From a virus: a DNA stretch of 53,687 bases. Under the pieces are notes generated by a model. It had not been told where the DNA came from. It did not search any database and was given only the letters and a program-made list of their open reading frames with translations. This document shows positions 25,337-31,944 of this stretch, piece by piece. The stretch spans positions 1 through 53,687 of IMG/VR virus record IMGVR_UViG_3300036827_000021; one strand, 5' to 3'. The first letter of the stretch is position 1. Each line of letters begins with the position of its first letter. Made by a program: the position numbers and the translations under genes.

Positions 25337-25489
25337 ACCTCACTCCTACCATCAGGGTAGTTGATAACTACATAGCGTGCGAGTAGCGGCCAACCCCTTC
25401 TCTAACATCAGGGTTGCGTTCGACTCTACGAGGCGAGCGCTTCCCTGACCCACTCCATAAGAGGGTGGGCGAAACAGAAGGGGCCTATC

Positions 25490-25807
25490 ATGGCCGAGAA
25501 CACCAACACCGCAGCGACCGAGACCGTCGAGGTTCCGGAGACGGTGACGTACAGCGTGGCGGCTCGCCTCACCCGCGAGGCATTGCGGGAGAACGGGATC
25601 ACCGACACCAACGTTCCGCCGCAGATGATGTACAACTACACCATCGCCCGGATCCGCGCGAACAAGAAGCCGTTCATCCAGACCGTGCAGGTCGAGCGCA
25701 CGGTGGACGGTAAGGTCGAGATGAAGACGGAGCTCCTCATGACGAGCTTCACCGAGTGGTTGGGCCGCTACATCAACAAGAAGGTCGCGTTGAGCTACAC
25801 CAAGTAG
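25490..25807 (+). CDS. Small putative DNA-binding protein, PPQ-Y-Y family copy 1
   Basis: A 105-residue protein: disordered Thr, Glu N-terminus, then a compact alpha/beta domain: SVAARLTREALRENGI, VPPQMMYNYTIARIRANKKPFIQTVQVE, ELLMTSFTEWLGRYINKK. The pattern (helix, helix, PPQ-x-x-Y-x-Y recognition-like helix, beta wing, final helix) looks like a winged helix. Two other genes here (33730 and 37085) share the PPQ-V-Y-Y core. ATG follows AGAAGGGGCCTATC. Richer in GC at third codon positions than the late genes. First rightward gene after the control region, so a regulator is plausible. Confidence 0.6.
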   Translation: MAENTNTAATETVEVPETVTYSVAARLTREALRENGITDTNVPPQMMYNYTIARIRANKKPFIQTVQVERTVDGKVEMKTELLMTSFTEWLGRYINKKVALSYTK

Positions 25808-25894
25808 CAGCGGCAGGGTTGGACCGGGGTGAGAGCGCCCCGGTCCTTCCCCGCCCTTACTACGAGGTAAGGGGAAACAGAAGGGAGTGTCCAC

Positions 25895-26005
25895 ATGGAC
25901 ACCGAGGCAATCATCGCAGTCAAGACCCTGTGGGAAGCGGGTCTTATCTCCCTCGAGGAGATGAGGGCCGCTATCCGCCGGATCACGAGTGAGGGGGTCA
26001 ACTGA
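25895..26005 (+). CDS. 36-residue helical peptide
   Basis: Encodes MDTEAIIAVKTLWEAGLISL followed by EEMRAAIRRITSEGVN, two amphipathic helices. ATG at 25895 has AAGGGAG 8 bases upstream and the stop lies 2 bases before the next ATG, so it is a real member of the operon. The size and EAGLISLEEMRAAI pattern resemble a small helix-hairpin as in SHOCT-like domains. Function unknown. Confidence 0.65.
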   Translation: MDTEAIIAVKTLWEAGLISLEEMRAAIRRITSEGVN

Positions 26006-26007
26006 CC

Positions 26008-26337
26008 ATGGCGTTCGATGCAGAGGAGTTCCTGGCCCGCAAGGTCAGAGAACAAGGGTCGCTGTCGACACCGTCGAAGCGTCAGAACCGCAATCGGTCG
26101 GGACGTGCGGGTCGCCGAGCAGCACTAGCGCGGGTGACCATCGGGCGAGTGTCCGAGGTCGCGGCCATCTATGATGGTCCGGACCGGTACGTCTACACTG
26201 AAGAGAACGGCCCGCCGCCCTCAATGGTGGAGGTGATCGATCGAGACCTCCAGGTCGTGTACACCTTCGGCGCGACCGTGCAGCCCTACAACCCACAGGG
26301 CCCGTATGGATACGTGGGGAGGCCGCCCGCAGTGTAA
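26008..26337 (+). CDS. Hypothetical basic protein
   Basis: A 109-residue protein with a basic N-terminal half (KREQ, KRQNRNRSGRAGRRAALARV) and a C-terminal half of strands with many Tyr, Pro and Gly (VVYTFGATVQPYNPQGPYGYVGRPP). Starts two bases after the previous stop. Followed by a converging minus-strand gene. The basic stretch could bind nucleic acid. No family recognised. Confidence 0.6.
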   Translation: MAFDAEEFLARKVREQGSLSTPSKRQNRNRSGRAGRRAALARVTIGRVSEVAAIYDGPDRYVYTEENGPPPSMVEVIDRDLQVVYTFGATVQPYNPQGPYGYVGRPPAV

Positions 26338-26364
26338 GCGCGTGACCGCGATAGCCCGAGTGAC

Positions 26365-26793
26365 CTAGCTAGCATTCGGGCTATTTCGGTCTGCCTCCAA
26401 AACGGCGTCGGGGTAATCCGATGGTGGCTTGGGGTTGTATGGCTCCGTGAGGTCAGGTAAGAGACCACGCTCCTTCGCTACGACCAGCCAGTCTTGCAAC
26501 TGGTCTGGGTCAAGCTCAGCGGCGCTCTCAATGTCAAAGACCATCAGGAACTGTTCATATTCCTCTACAGCCTGTTGGGCCTTGACCATTTGGTCCTTCA
26601 GCCTGCGGGCTATCTGGTCGCGGTTCTTCTCTTGGTACCTGCCCTTAGTATAGTCCGCGTGGCACTCCTTACACCAGGAGGTAATACCTATGGTAGTGTC
26701 GGCACTGGTGAATTTACCCTTGTGTTTGTACTTCTCACACCTAGGGCACATGTATCGACCGAAGCGATCTGGCTCTCGTGGTTTTCTCCCCAT
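26365..26793 (-). CDS. Zinc-ribbon protein, EndoVII-like N-terminus, leaderless
   Basis: A 142-residue protein, the only minus-strand gene right of 25 kb. The N-terminus has two Cys pairs, MCPRCEKYK (15-23) and WCKECHADYTKGRY (41-54), spaced as in the zinc site of phage endonuclease VII/HNH proteins. No His-rich nuclease motif follows; the rest is charged helix. A TTGATT-N18-TATAAT promoter ends 6 bases before the ATG, so the transcript would start at or next to the start codon. Possibly an early regulator read leftwards from the 26.8-27.4 kb region. Confidence 0.65.
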   Translation of the reverse strand: MGRKPREPDRFGRYMCPRCEKYKHKGKFTSADTTIGITSWCKECHADYTKGRYQEKNRDQIARRLKDQMVKAQQAVEEYEQFLMVFDIESAAELDPDQLQDWLVVAKERGLLPDLTEPYNPKPPSDYPDAVLEADRNSPNAS

Positions 26794-26799
26794 ACTTCA

Positions 26800-26829
26800 A
26801 TTATACCCCTGGACCTCCAGGTAAATCAA
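26800..26829 (-). promoter_or_regulatory. Promoter for the zinc-ribbon gene
   Basis: On the minus strand TTGATT (26829-26824), 18-base spacer, TATAAT (26805-26800). The ATG at 26793 begins six bases after the -10 box, which predicts a leaderless mRNA. Confidence 0.65.
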
Positions 26830-26901
26830 GAGGACTACTCAGAGTTTTCCGCTAAGGATAACAGTAACGGAAACGGATAGATGTGCAGAATTTCTAGGCT
26901 T

Positions 26902-27251
26902 ATATTGAGGCATATTGTATACAAGGTAAATTCCTATGAGTCTATCGTGGACTCCAATGTCTCCACTGACCTAGGGATCGTAGACAACAACGAGAGCAAC
27001 TATTACCATATATACAATATACCTCAATATCTATATACATAAAACCTCAATTCAGGTGTCCAGTACCTTGACCACTATGTACTCGAGATACCTCAGATAG
27101 AGGACATTGAGGCTGTTTGAGCGTGAACCCTGATTGTATAACATAGCGGTATTGAGACATTGAGGCTTAGTTATACATTACGGTATTGAGACGTTGAGCA
27201 CATTGAGCACATGGTATACATGTTATACAGAGGTTTGGTATACAAGGTAAA
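26902..27251. repeat. Repeat-rich divergent region (ATTGAG iterons)
   Basis: Within 584 gene-free bases. A 20-base inverted repeat, 19 of 20 matching, lies at 26902-26921 and 27011-27030. A 14-base direct repeat GTATACAAGGTAAA lies at 26917-26930 and 27238-27251. ATTGAG or CTCAAT occurs exactly eight times (26904, 27023, 27046, 27106, 27151, 27159, 27185, 27202), some at 8-base spacing. This fits iterons of a replication origin or a cluster of operators. Confidence 0.6.
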
Positions 27252-27285
27252 CAAACTGACATCTATTCGACCCCAAAAGTACCAC

Positions 27286-27316
27286 TTGAAATGACCGCCT
27301 GAGGGCACTGTATAAT
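27286..27316 (+). promoter_or_regulatory. Promoter P27, GAGGTC-type
   Basis: TTGAAA (27286-27291), 19-base spacer, TATAAT (27311-27316), with GAGGGC four bases before the -10 box. Drives the run of small genes from 27378. Member of the shared promoter family. Confidence 0.65.
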
Positions 27317-27377
27317 AAAGCATGCGGATAAAAATAAGTACCGGCACGGTACAACCGCTACAGAAAGGTGCACCACA

Positions 27378-27692
27378 ATGACACACGCAGCACCGAAGAT
27401 CAACCACAACTGGCCAACCCTGAAGTTCAACAAGAGGGGAACGTTCGACCTCAAGAACCTCACCGTCGAGGATCTCCGCACGGTGCTGTACGCACTCTCG
27501 GAACACCGCAAGTTGTACGAACGCGATCTCAACGACACAGAGCGCAACCGCAACAACGTGGTTGAAGAAGCGGCGTTCCTCCACACGGAAGCGGGGAACG
27601 TGGCGCGGTTGCACTACAGTCTCTTCCTCGACCACGACCCCAACACGCGTGCATCGCTGATGGAGATCCTCGGTACCGACCTCGACATCTGA
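27378..27692 (+). CDS. Hypothetical protein, first of small-gene run
   Basis: A 104-residue protein, mostly helical: NLTVEDLRTVLYALSEHRKLYERDLNDTERNRNNV then LHYSLFLDHDPNTRASLMEILGTD. AAAGGTG ribosome site before ATG. About 60 bases downstream of promoter P27. Helix content and acidic character suggest a protein-binding host-takeover product, but nothing is recognised. Confidence 0.65.
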   Translation: MTHAAPKINHNWPTLKFNKRGTFDLKNLTVEDLRTVLYALSEHRKLYERDLNDTERNRNNVVEEAAFLHTEAGNVARLHYSLFLDHDPNTRASLMEILGTDLDI

Positions 27693-27704
27693 CAGCAATG
27701 GGTT

Positions 27705-27742
27705 GTACATCGACATCGACAACAACGTCAATATCGATGTAC
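27705..27742 (+). other. 9-bp stem-loop in intergenic spacer
   Basis: GTACATCGA at 27705-27713 pairs with 27734-27742. GTTGTC-AACCC-GACAAC follows at 27751. Compound hairpin between two genes; it may attenuate or protect mRNA. Confidence 0.45.
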
Positions 27743-27788
27743 TTCCCGATGTTGTCAACCCGACAACACAAACCCGAAGGAGCCCATC

Positions 27789-28148
27789 ATGGGTGACGTA
27801 CAGCTCGACATCGACTACACACTGAAGTACAACCTTCAGGTGCGCGATGTCACGTTCGACAAGGACTACCTCGCAGGGCTGAACGAGGAGGCTCTACGCC
27901 CGTTGGACGAAGTCGAGGTGTTCCGCAACAACGGGTGGGACACGGTAGCGATGGTGCAGATCGCAACCCTGCTGGACTCCACCATCGACGCCGACCGCTG
28001 GTACCCGATGGAGATGGGCCTCTTCGTCGACGGCAGCGAGCCCGTGGTACTCACCCCGAAGGAGATGTTCAGCACCTACGGCGAGGACGTGAAGGTCGTG
28101 GGCACGTTCGACGCACTGATCAGCTACTACGGCATCAACGCAGACTAA
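27789..28148 (+). CDS. Hypothetical acidic protein
   Basis: A 119-residue alpha/beta protein, acidic (DIDYTLKYNLQVRDVTFDKDY, then WDTVAMVQIATLLDSTIDAD, VVGTFDALISYYGINAD). AAGGAGCCCATC precedes ATG. Its GC-rich codons match the neighbouring small genes. No motif recognised. Confidence 0.65.
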   Translation: MGDVQLDIDYTLKYNLQVRDVTFDKDYLAGLNEEALRPLDEVEVFRNNGWDTVAMVQIATLLDSTIDADRWYPMEMGLFVDGSEPVVLTPKEMFSTYGEDVKVVGTFDALISYYGINAD

Positions 28149-28164
28149 CCCAAAGGAGAATGAA

Positions 28165-28374
28165 ATGTCGTACCAGCGCGAAATGTCAAGTGGAGCAAAG
28201 TTCATCGTGTCAATGACTGCAATCCTTGCAGTCGCCGCAGTGTTGATCATCATGGCGCTCTCGATCAGCAAGGGCGTCCACGAGAACAACGTCAAGACGC
28301 GGTTGAAGGCCGCAGCGTGCCTACGTGTCGGTGGGGCTCTCATCGACGGTAACTGCATCTACACGTCCAACTAG
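28165..28374 (+). CDS. Small membrane protein
   Basis: A 69-residue protein. One transmembrane segment (FIVSMTAILAVAAVLIIMALSI) lies after a short polar N-terminus. The outer C-terminus has two Cys (AAACLRVGGALIDGNCIY) that could pair. AAAGGAGAATGAA before ATG. Followed 8 bases later by a 19-residue membrane peptide. Function unknown. Confidence 0.65.
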   Translation: MSYQREMSSGAKFIVSMTAILAVAAVLIIMALSISKGVHENNVKTRLKAAACLRVGGALIDGNCIYTSN

Positions 28375-28382
28375 GAGGCAAC

Positions 28383-28442
28383 ATGCTCGCCTTGGTTGCA
28401 CTCATCGCACTACTCCTCACGTGTATCATCGTGGGTGACTAA
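28383..28442 (+). CDS. 19-residue membrane peptide
   Basis: Reads MLALVALIALLLTCIIVGD. A single hydrophobic helix with an acidic end, too short for gene callers. TAGGAGGCAAC gives it one of the best ribosome sites nearby. Tight spacing to both neighbours supports translation. It could be a membrane-active or regulatory peptide. Confidence 0.5.
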   Translation: MLALVALIALLLTCIIVGD

Positions 28443-28457
28443 CAGAAGGGAAACCCA

Positions 28458-28673
28458 ATGGCAACGAACTGGGCAGTGCACCAGCTGATCTTTGCGCTGG
28501 TGGAAAAGACCGCACTCACACGCAGTGCAATCCGAGCGGTAGTGGCGGAGGGCAAGGCACAATCGGAGAAGGAACTCAAGGAGTTCGTACGTGATGGCCA
28601 TCGCAACCTCGAGGCGGCCGCGCGAGAAGACATCGACGCGTACGACGAGATCCTCCACGAACTGAACCGCTAA
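28458..28673 (+). CDS. Small helical protein
   Basis: A 71-residue all-helical protein: WAVHQLIFALVEKTALTRSAIRAVVAEGKAQSEKELKEFVRDGHRNLEAAAREDIDAYDEILHELNR as successive helices. AGAAGGGAAACCCA before ATG. Ends just before two structured hairpins (28691-28755). No family recognised. Confidence 0.65.
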   Translation: MATNWAVHQLIFALVEKTALTRSAIRAVVAEGKAQSEKELKEFVRDGHRNLEAAAREDIDAYDEILHELNR

Positions 28674-28690
28674 CGTTCTACCGCTTAGGC

Positions 28691-28713
28691 CGTACTCAAC
28701 CCCGCTGAGTACG
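28691..28713 (+). terminator. 8-bp hairpin, 7-base loop
   Basis: CGTACTCA at 28691-28698 pairs with 28706-28713. It lies 18 bases after a stop codon. Shape suits a terminator or processing site; there is no U-tract after it. Confidence 0.5.
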
Positions 28714-28714
28714 T

Positions 28715-28755
28715 GCCTTGGTGGCAGAGTGCCACAGTCGGTTAGCTCGCAAGGC
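28715..28755 (+). other. Structured leader with GCAGAG hairpin
   Basis: An outer stem GCCTTG/CAAGGC (28715-28720 with 28750-28755) encloses GTGGCA-GAG-TGCCAC (28721-28735). The same GGCA-GAG-TGCC hairpin recurs at 31883-31895, also upstream of a start. It precedes the ATG at 28782. Confidence 0.5.
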
Positions 28756-28781
28756 GCCGACGACCCGGAAAGGGGCCTCTC

Positions 28782-29198
28782 ATGGAGGTTTCCACCGCGT
28801 GCCAGCTGGTCAACGACCTCGTCTTCTTCCCTGAGGTGAAGTTGTCCGCTGACGACCACACCAATCGGTTCGAGGGCTCGATCAAGGTGCGGATCGACTA
28901 CTGGGCGATCAACACCAACAAGGACAAGGCGCCTCACTACAACGAGTGGATCGAGACGTACGCCACGTTCGCGGTCGTTGTGCACGACTGCAACGACGCA
29001 CTCAGCCTCTACCGCAAGATCCTCAACGCCTGGGGAATGATCCAGGCACACGAGGCGCGCGAGGCGTTGCGCGTTCGTTCCACGTTGTGGGCACCCTTCC
29101 ACCCCCACCGCATCGACGGCATGAAGGCGTGGAACGCGACCGCAGACACCTGCGACGACACCTCGCTGTTCGGCGACTTGCAGTTCGGGTTGGCGTGA
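28782..29198 (+). CDS. Hypothetical alpha/beta protein
   Basis: A 138-residue protein with strands VSTACQLVNDLVFFPEVKL and FEGSIKVRIDYWAINT, then WIETYATFAVVVHDCNDALSLYRKIL. GGAAAGGGGCCTCTC precedes ATG. It follows a structured leader. Looks like a small globular cytosolic protein. No recognised family. Confidence 0.65.
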   Translation: MEVSTACQLVNDLVFFPEVKLSADDHTNRFEGSIKVRIDYWAINTNKDKAPHYNEWIETYATFAVVVHDCNDALSLYRKILNAWGMIQAHEAREALRVRSTLWAPFHPHRIDGMKAWNATADTCDDTSLFGDLQFGLA

Positions 29199-29203
29199 TC
29201 GCG

Positions 29204-29347
29204 ATGCGTACCCGAGCAGGCAAGTTCAACATCTGGCTGGGCATCATCTTCACGCTGGTGATGGCACTCGCTGTCTTCACCAGCCACAACGTCCAGCACA
29301 TGAACACCAACCAGAAGGTGGTGAGCACACAGTATGGGCATCAGTGA
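29204..29347 (+). CDS. 47-residue membrane protein
   Basis: A short protein with a basic start (MRTRAGKFN), one membrane helix (IWLGIIFTLVMALAVFT) and a polar tail. ATG at 29204 just after the previous stop; the ribosome site is weak. It overlaps the next gene by 14 bases, which supports coupling. Function unknown. Confidence 0.55.
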   Translation: MRTRAGKFNIWLGIIFTLVMALAVFTSHNVQHMNTNQKVVSTQYGHQ

Positions 29348-29612
29348 CGAGTTCGTTGACAAGTTCGCTGACAACCTTGTCTTGACGACATCGACTGTCG
29401 GCGCCACATCGGTTGCGGACACTATCGTGCAGGGTGCCTCGAAAGAGCTCCTCACGGCAGTGTTTGTAACGGTAGCCATTGGCGTACGGATCCTCATCGA
29501 ACGTCGGTGGCACTACCACAAGCTCCGCAAGTGCCGCCAGTTGCTGGCGCGGAGGAGAGCAGCAAGGCTCAACAACCCCGGCCGCAAGGCCAAGACACGC
29601 TTGGAGGCGTGA
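29334..29612 (+). CDS. Membrane protein with basic tail
   Basis: A 92-residue protein. The N-terminal half is polar and amphipathic; one membrane helix follows (LLTAVFVTVAIGVRILI). The tail is strongly basic (RRWHYHKLRKCRQLLARRRAARLNN), likely cytoplasmic and able to bind membrane lipid or nucleic acid. Forms a mini-cluster of membrane proteins with 28165, 28383 and 29204. Confidence 0.6.
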   Translation: MGISDEFVDKFADNLVLTTSTVGATSVADTIVQGASKELLTAVFVTVAIGVRILIERRWHYHKLRKCRQLLARRRAARLNNPGRKAKTRLEA

Positions 29613-29614
29613 CA

Positions 29615-29872
29615 ATGGAGACCACGACCAACATCGAGACCATCGACCTCGACACACCGCCTGGAGGCATACGCCCAGGTAATCTGATCAGGGGCGTACT
29701 CGAAGGGCTGAACATCGAGCCCGTGACGTACGACGTGACACCCTTCTTCGGGAACGCGACGTACGAGTTCAACATCGACCACGACAAGTGGGTCAGTGAC
29801 TACCAACCCACGATCAAGCAACGTATCACGACGCTCTACAACAGCGGCGTGGTACGTTACGGGAGCTGGTAG
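29615..29872 (+). CDS. Hypothetical protein
   Basis: An 85-residue protein starting at the ATG with GGAGGCG 5 bases upstream; a longer frame overlaps the preceding gene and is rejected. Sequence: TIDLDTPPGGIRPGNLIRGVLEGLNIEPVTYDVTPFFG, then DYQPTIKQRITTLYNSGVVRYGSW. No motif recognised. Confidence 0.65.
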   Translation: METTTNIETIDLDTPPGGIRPGNLIRGVLEGLNIEPVTYDVTPFFGNATYEFNIDHDKWVSDYQPTIKQRITTLYNSGVVRYGSW

Positions 29873-29874
29873 TC

Positions 29875-29982
29875 ATGTGGATCATCAGCCTCATCATCCA
29901 GACCCTACACGGCACCAAGCACAGCCGTGCAGACTTCGACAAGCAGGTGGCCAAAGAGTGGCCGCCAGTAAGGAGAGCATGA
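29875..29982 (+). CDS. 35-residue peptide
   Basis: Begins MWIISLIIQTLHGTKHSRAD and ends KEWPPVRRA. A short hydrophobic start, then basic. Sits 2 bases after one stop and overlaps the next start, so it is probably translated. Its own ribosome site is weak. Confidence 0.45.
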   Translation: MWIISLIIQTLHGTKHSRADFDKQVAKEWPPVRRA

Positions 29983-30461
29983 TGACTAGCAAGTACGCAG
30001 TTGAGGTGCTATCCACAGAAGACTCGTGGTGGTCATCTACCGCGGACTTCGAGATTGTCCAGAAGGGCATCACGTTCAACGGCGAACTGGAAGCTCAGGG
30101 CTACGGCGCAGGAAAGTTCGGTATGAACTTCCTGTTCGACGATGGCATCAACGCCGGGCTCTTCGCTGACTGGACACGCATGGAATACTACCCAATGGTG
30201 ACGACATCAATGAGCTACATCCCCGACACCAACGAGGTCAAAGAGCACATGTCGTACCTCGCGAACGACATCCTCGAGGACAACACCGAGCTCCTGTCAA
30301 GGAGCCAGGGAGTACTGAACAGTATCTGGGAGCAGTTCGGTGAGCTAGTCGACGACGAGATCTTCTCAGGCCTCGACGACAAGGACACTAACAGCGACGA
30401 GAAACAGGATCTGCTGTTCAAGCTCCTGCTGGCAGATCACGGTTACATCTCGTTCCGATAA
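29982..30461 (+). CDS. Hypothetical acidic protein
   Basis: A 159-residue acidic protein. An N-terminal alpha/beta domain (YAVEVLSTEDSWWSSTADFEIVQKGITFNGELE, FGMNFLFDDGINAGLFADWTRMEYYP) precedes a helical C-terminus (EHMSYLANDILEDNTELLSRSQGVLNSIWEQFGELV). ATG at 29982 has AAGGAG six bases upstream; ATG at 29979 is an alternative. Overlaps the previous peptide stop. Unrecognised; last gene before promoter P30. Confidence 0.6.
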   Translation: MTSKYAVEVLSTEDSWWSSTADFEIVQKGITFNGELEAQGYGAGKFGMNFLFDDGINAGLFADWTRMEYYPMVTTSMSYIPDTNEVKEHMSYLANDILEDNTELLSRSQGVLNSIWEQFGELVDDEIFSGLDDKDTNSDEKQDLLFKLLLADHGYISFR

Positions 30462-30525
30462 CCCACGGGCGTGTGGTCTTTGCGAACCAGGAGGGGGCGG
30501 CGATTGTCGTACCTGGAAAATGAAG

Positions 30526-30555
30526 TTGCGTTCCATCTCGAGGTCATGTTATAAT
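30526..30555 (+). promoter_or_regulatory. Promoter P30, GAGGTC-type
   Basis: TTGCGT (30526-30531), 18-base spacer, TATAAT (30550-30555), with CGAGGTC four bases before the -10 box. Sits 36 bases upstream of the next ATG. CCTCAATA just downstream echoes the iteron motif. Confidence 0.7.
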
Positions 30556-30590
30556 AGTAACATAGCCTCAATACTCACAAAGGATCAACC

Positions 30591-30806
30591 ATGATTGTAC
30601 GTGGCGTTATCAACCATGAGGTCAACAAGTCTCATGTCGTTGCAACAAACGTCCCTCCGACTGCCGAAGGCTACCAGGCCATCGACGATCTGCGGGAGTA
30701 CTACGGGTGGACAGGTATCCGCATCTTCGGCGGACCGAAGCCACGCGCAACCCAACGCACACAACCCACACAGCGTACGCACACACGTACGCGGAAGGAG
30801 CACTAA
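30591..30806 (+). CDS. Small protein with basic tail
   Basis: A 71-residue protein: a short alpha/beta domain (MIVRGVINHEVNKSHVVATNV, GYQAIDDLREYYGWTGIRIFGG), then a Thr, Gln, Arg tail with TQRT repeated. Directly behind promoter P30. Stop abuts the next ATG. Unrecognised. Confidence 0.6.
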   Translation: MIVRGVINHEVNKSHVVATNVPPTAEGYQAIDDLREYYGWTGIRIFGGPKPRATQRTQPTQRTHTRTRKEH

Positions 30807-31148
30807 ATGCCAACCACAGTCAGGCCTGCACCACCGAAGGCCAAGGCGCCAGCGTACCTCATCGAGTCGGTGGCTGCCCTTGCTGGTGAACTGCAACCGA
30901 ACGACTACTTCTTCGAAGAGGCTGACTTCAAACAGCCCTTCGTCGACGGGGTGATCGTTCTGACAGAGTCACTGGCACCCGGACGCAACGGGCGAACGCG
31001 TGTACCTGCGCGTGTCGAAGGTGTGATCAGCCTTGCACCTCCAACCTGCCCAGGCAGCGTGCACCTTCGTACCTCACGGGGTGAATGGTGCATCTCGGCA
31101 GTACAGCCTGTTGCATTCGTGCGCAGGTATGCAGGCGAGCAGGCGTAG
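30807..31148 (+). CDS. Hypothetical beta-rich protein
   Basis: A 113-residue protein with many Val, Pro and Arg and a barrel-like strand pattern (DGVIVLTESLAPGRNGRTRVPARVEGVISLAPPTCPGSVHL, then GEWCISAVQPVAFVRRY). It could be a small OB- or SH3-like fold. AAGGAGCACTAA before ATG. Function unknown. Confidence 0.6.
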   Translation: MPTTVRPAPPKAKAPAYLIESVAALAGELQPNDYFFEEADFKQPFVDGVIVLTESLAPGRNGRTRVPARVEGVISLAPPTCPGSVHLRTSRGEWCISAVQPVAFVRRYAGEQA

Positions 31149-31149
31149 T

Positions 31150-31671
31150 ATGCCTTTGCCTTACGACTACGAGTACAACTACTACCCACCGTTGGAGTGG
31201 AAAGCGCTCTACAACACCGACATCGACCACGAGTTCAAGGTCTACCCAGCTACAGTGTCCACTGTAGCTCGCTACCTGCGGGAAACACCTACAGGTAGCG
31301 TATCAGATGAAGCCATCGAAAGACAGGAACAGGACATGACAAGTACACGTGAACGGCAGTTGATAGGCACCATCACTGCAGCTCAGACGGAACTCGACCG
31401 ACTTGCGTCGAGGCCCGTAGAGCCGTTGCTCGAAGGTGGTGAGCCAGTAGTGTTGCTCGCCTCCAAGAGGTTCAAGGGCAACGCTATCGACTACACCTAC
31501 GCGCTGGTGGGCATCAGGAACACCAGCCTCACACACAGGTGGTACCTCACTGGCATGAACGCCGGCGGACACTACACCTGGAACGACATGCTGGACTTCC
31601 TCGACACGAACGCTGAGTCGTGGGAGATCTGGCGTGCTACCGAGTACGAGGCCATCGGTAGCAGCGTCTGA
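31150..31671 (+). CDS. Hypothetical protein with central coiled coil
   Basis: A 173-residue protein started at the ATG after the previous stop; a longer frame is rejected. The tyrosine-rich start (MPLPYDYEYNYYPPLEW) is followed by a coiled coil (DEAIERQEQDMTSTRERQLIGTITAAQTELDRL) and a C-terminal domain with SKRFKGNAIDYTYALVGI and WRATEYEAIGS. Unrecognised. Confidence 0.6.
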   Translation: MPLPYDYEYNYYPPLEWKALYNTDIDHEFKVYPATVSTVARYLRETPTGSVSDEAIERQEQDMTSTRERQLIGTITAAQTELDRLASRPVEPLLEGGEPVVLLASKRFKGNAIDYTYALVGIRNTSLTHRWYLTGMNAGGHYTWNDMLDFLDTNAESWEIWRATEYEAIGSSV

Positions 31672-31685
31672 CGAAAAGCGACCAC

Positions 31686-31715
31686 TTGCAAAGGGCATCG
31701 AGGTCGCTATATAAT
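31686..31715 (+). promoter_or_regulatory. Promoter P31, GAGGTC-type
   Basis: TTGCAA (31686-31691), 18-base spacer, TATAAT (31710-31715). CGAGGTC precedes the -10 box by four bases. Nearly the same 40 bases recur at 33578-33617. An ATG begins six bases after the -10 box (31722). Confidence 0.75.
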
Positions 31716-31762
31716 TGAATTATGCAACAAAGCTTCGCAACAGAGGGGGGTGATCTAAATGT

Positions 31763-31783
31763 CGGATCGCAAGTAATGATCCG
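31763..31783 (+). other. Leader hairpin
   Basis: CGGATC (31763-31768) pairs with GATCCG (31778-31783) over a 9-base loop. First structure in the long leader after promoter P31. Confidence 0.5.
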
Positions 31784-31808
31784 TATCAAACAGACTCACT
31801 CACTGGTA

Positions 31809-31880
31809 GACCTGATCGGATGTGCTTCTATCCCGGCTCCCGATGCCGGAGCACACGAGGTTCGACTCCTCGTCAGGTCA
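31809..31880 (+). tRNA. tRNA-like structure (unusual)
   Basis: 72 bases. A perfect 7-bp acceptor stem (GACCTGA 31809-31815 with 31873-31879) encloses a canonical T-arm (CGAGG-TTCGACT-CCTCG, 31856-31872). The middle can form CCGGC-TCCCGAT-GCCGG, whose central triplet would be CCG (Arg) but with C, not T, before it. A competing longer hairpin uses TGTGCT/AGCACA. The D-loop lacks GG. No CCA is encoded. It may be a degenerate tRNA or a tRNA mimic. A 58-codon reading frame (31722-31898) also spans it. Confidence 0.5.
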
Positions 31881-31882
31881 CG

Positions 31883-31919
31883 GGGCAGAGTGCCCTAGCA
31901 CGCAACGCGCGTTGCGTGC
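31883..31919 (+). other. GCAGAG hairpin and 22-bp perfect palindrome
   Basis: GGGCA-GAG-TGCCC at 31883-31895, then an uninterrupted 22-bp palindrome at 31898-31919 (GCACGCAACGC and its complement). It lies 25 bases before the ATG at 31945. Fits an RNA processing site or a protein-binding site. Confidence 0.6.
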
Positions 31920-31944
31920 ACAACTACACAGAGAGGATGTCTGC

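Larger units (their letters stand above)
25040..25489. promoter_or_regulatory. Divergent intergenic region with AT tract and operators
   Basis: 450 bases without a gene between the leftward late operon and the rightward gene at 25490. It holds an 11-bp inverted repeat (25162-25172 with 25197-25207), a very AT-rich tract (about 25228-25291, mostly TAAATAAA-like) and two short palindromes (25325-25336 and 25357-25371). Layout fits the late promoter and a control or origin region. No clear -35/-10 pair was assigned. Confidence 0.55.

Noticed and set aside
28691-28760. tRNA gene in the structured leader
   Set aside because: Stems are clear but there is no T-loop consensus and no acceptor pairing, so it is listed as leader hairpins.
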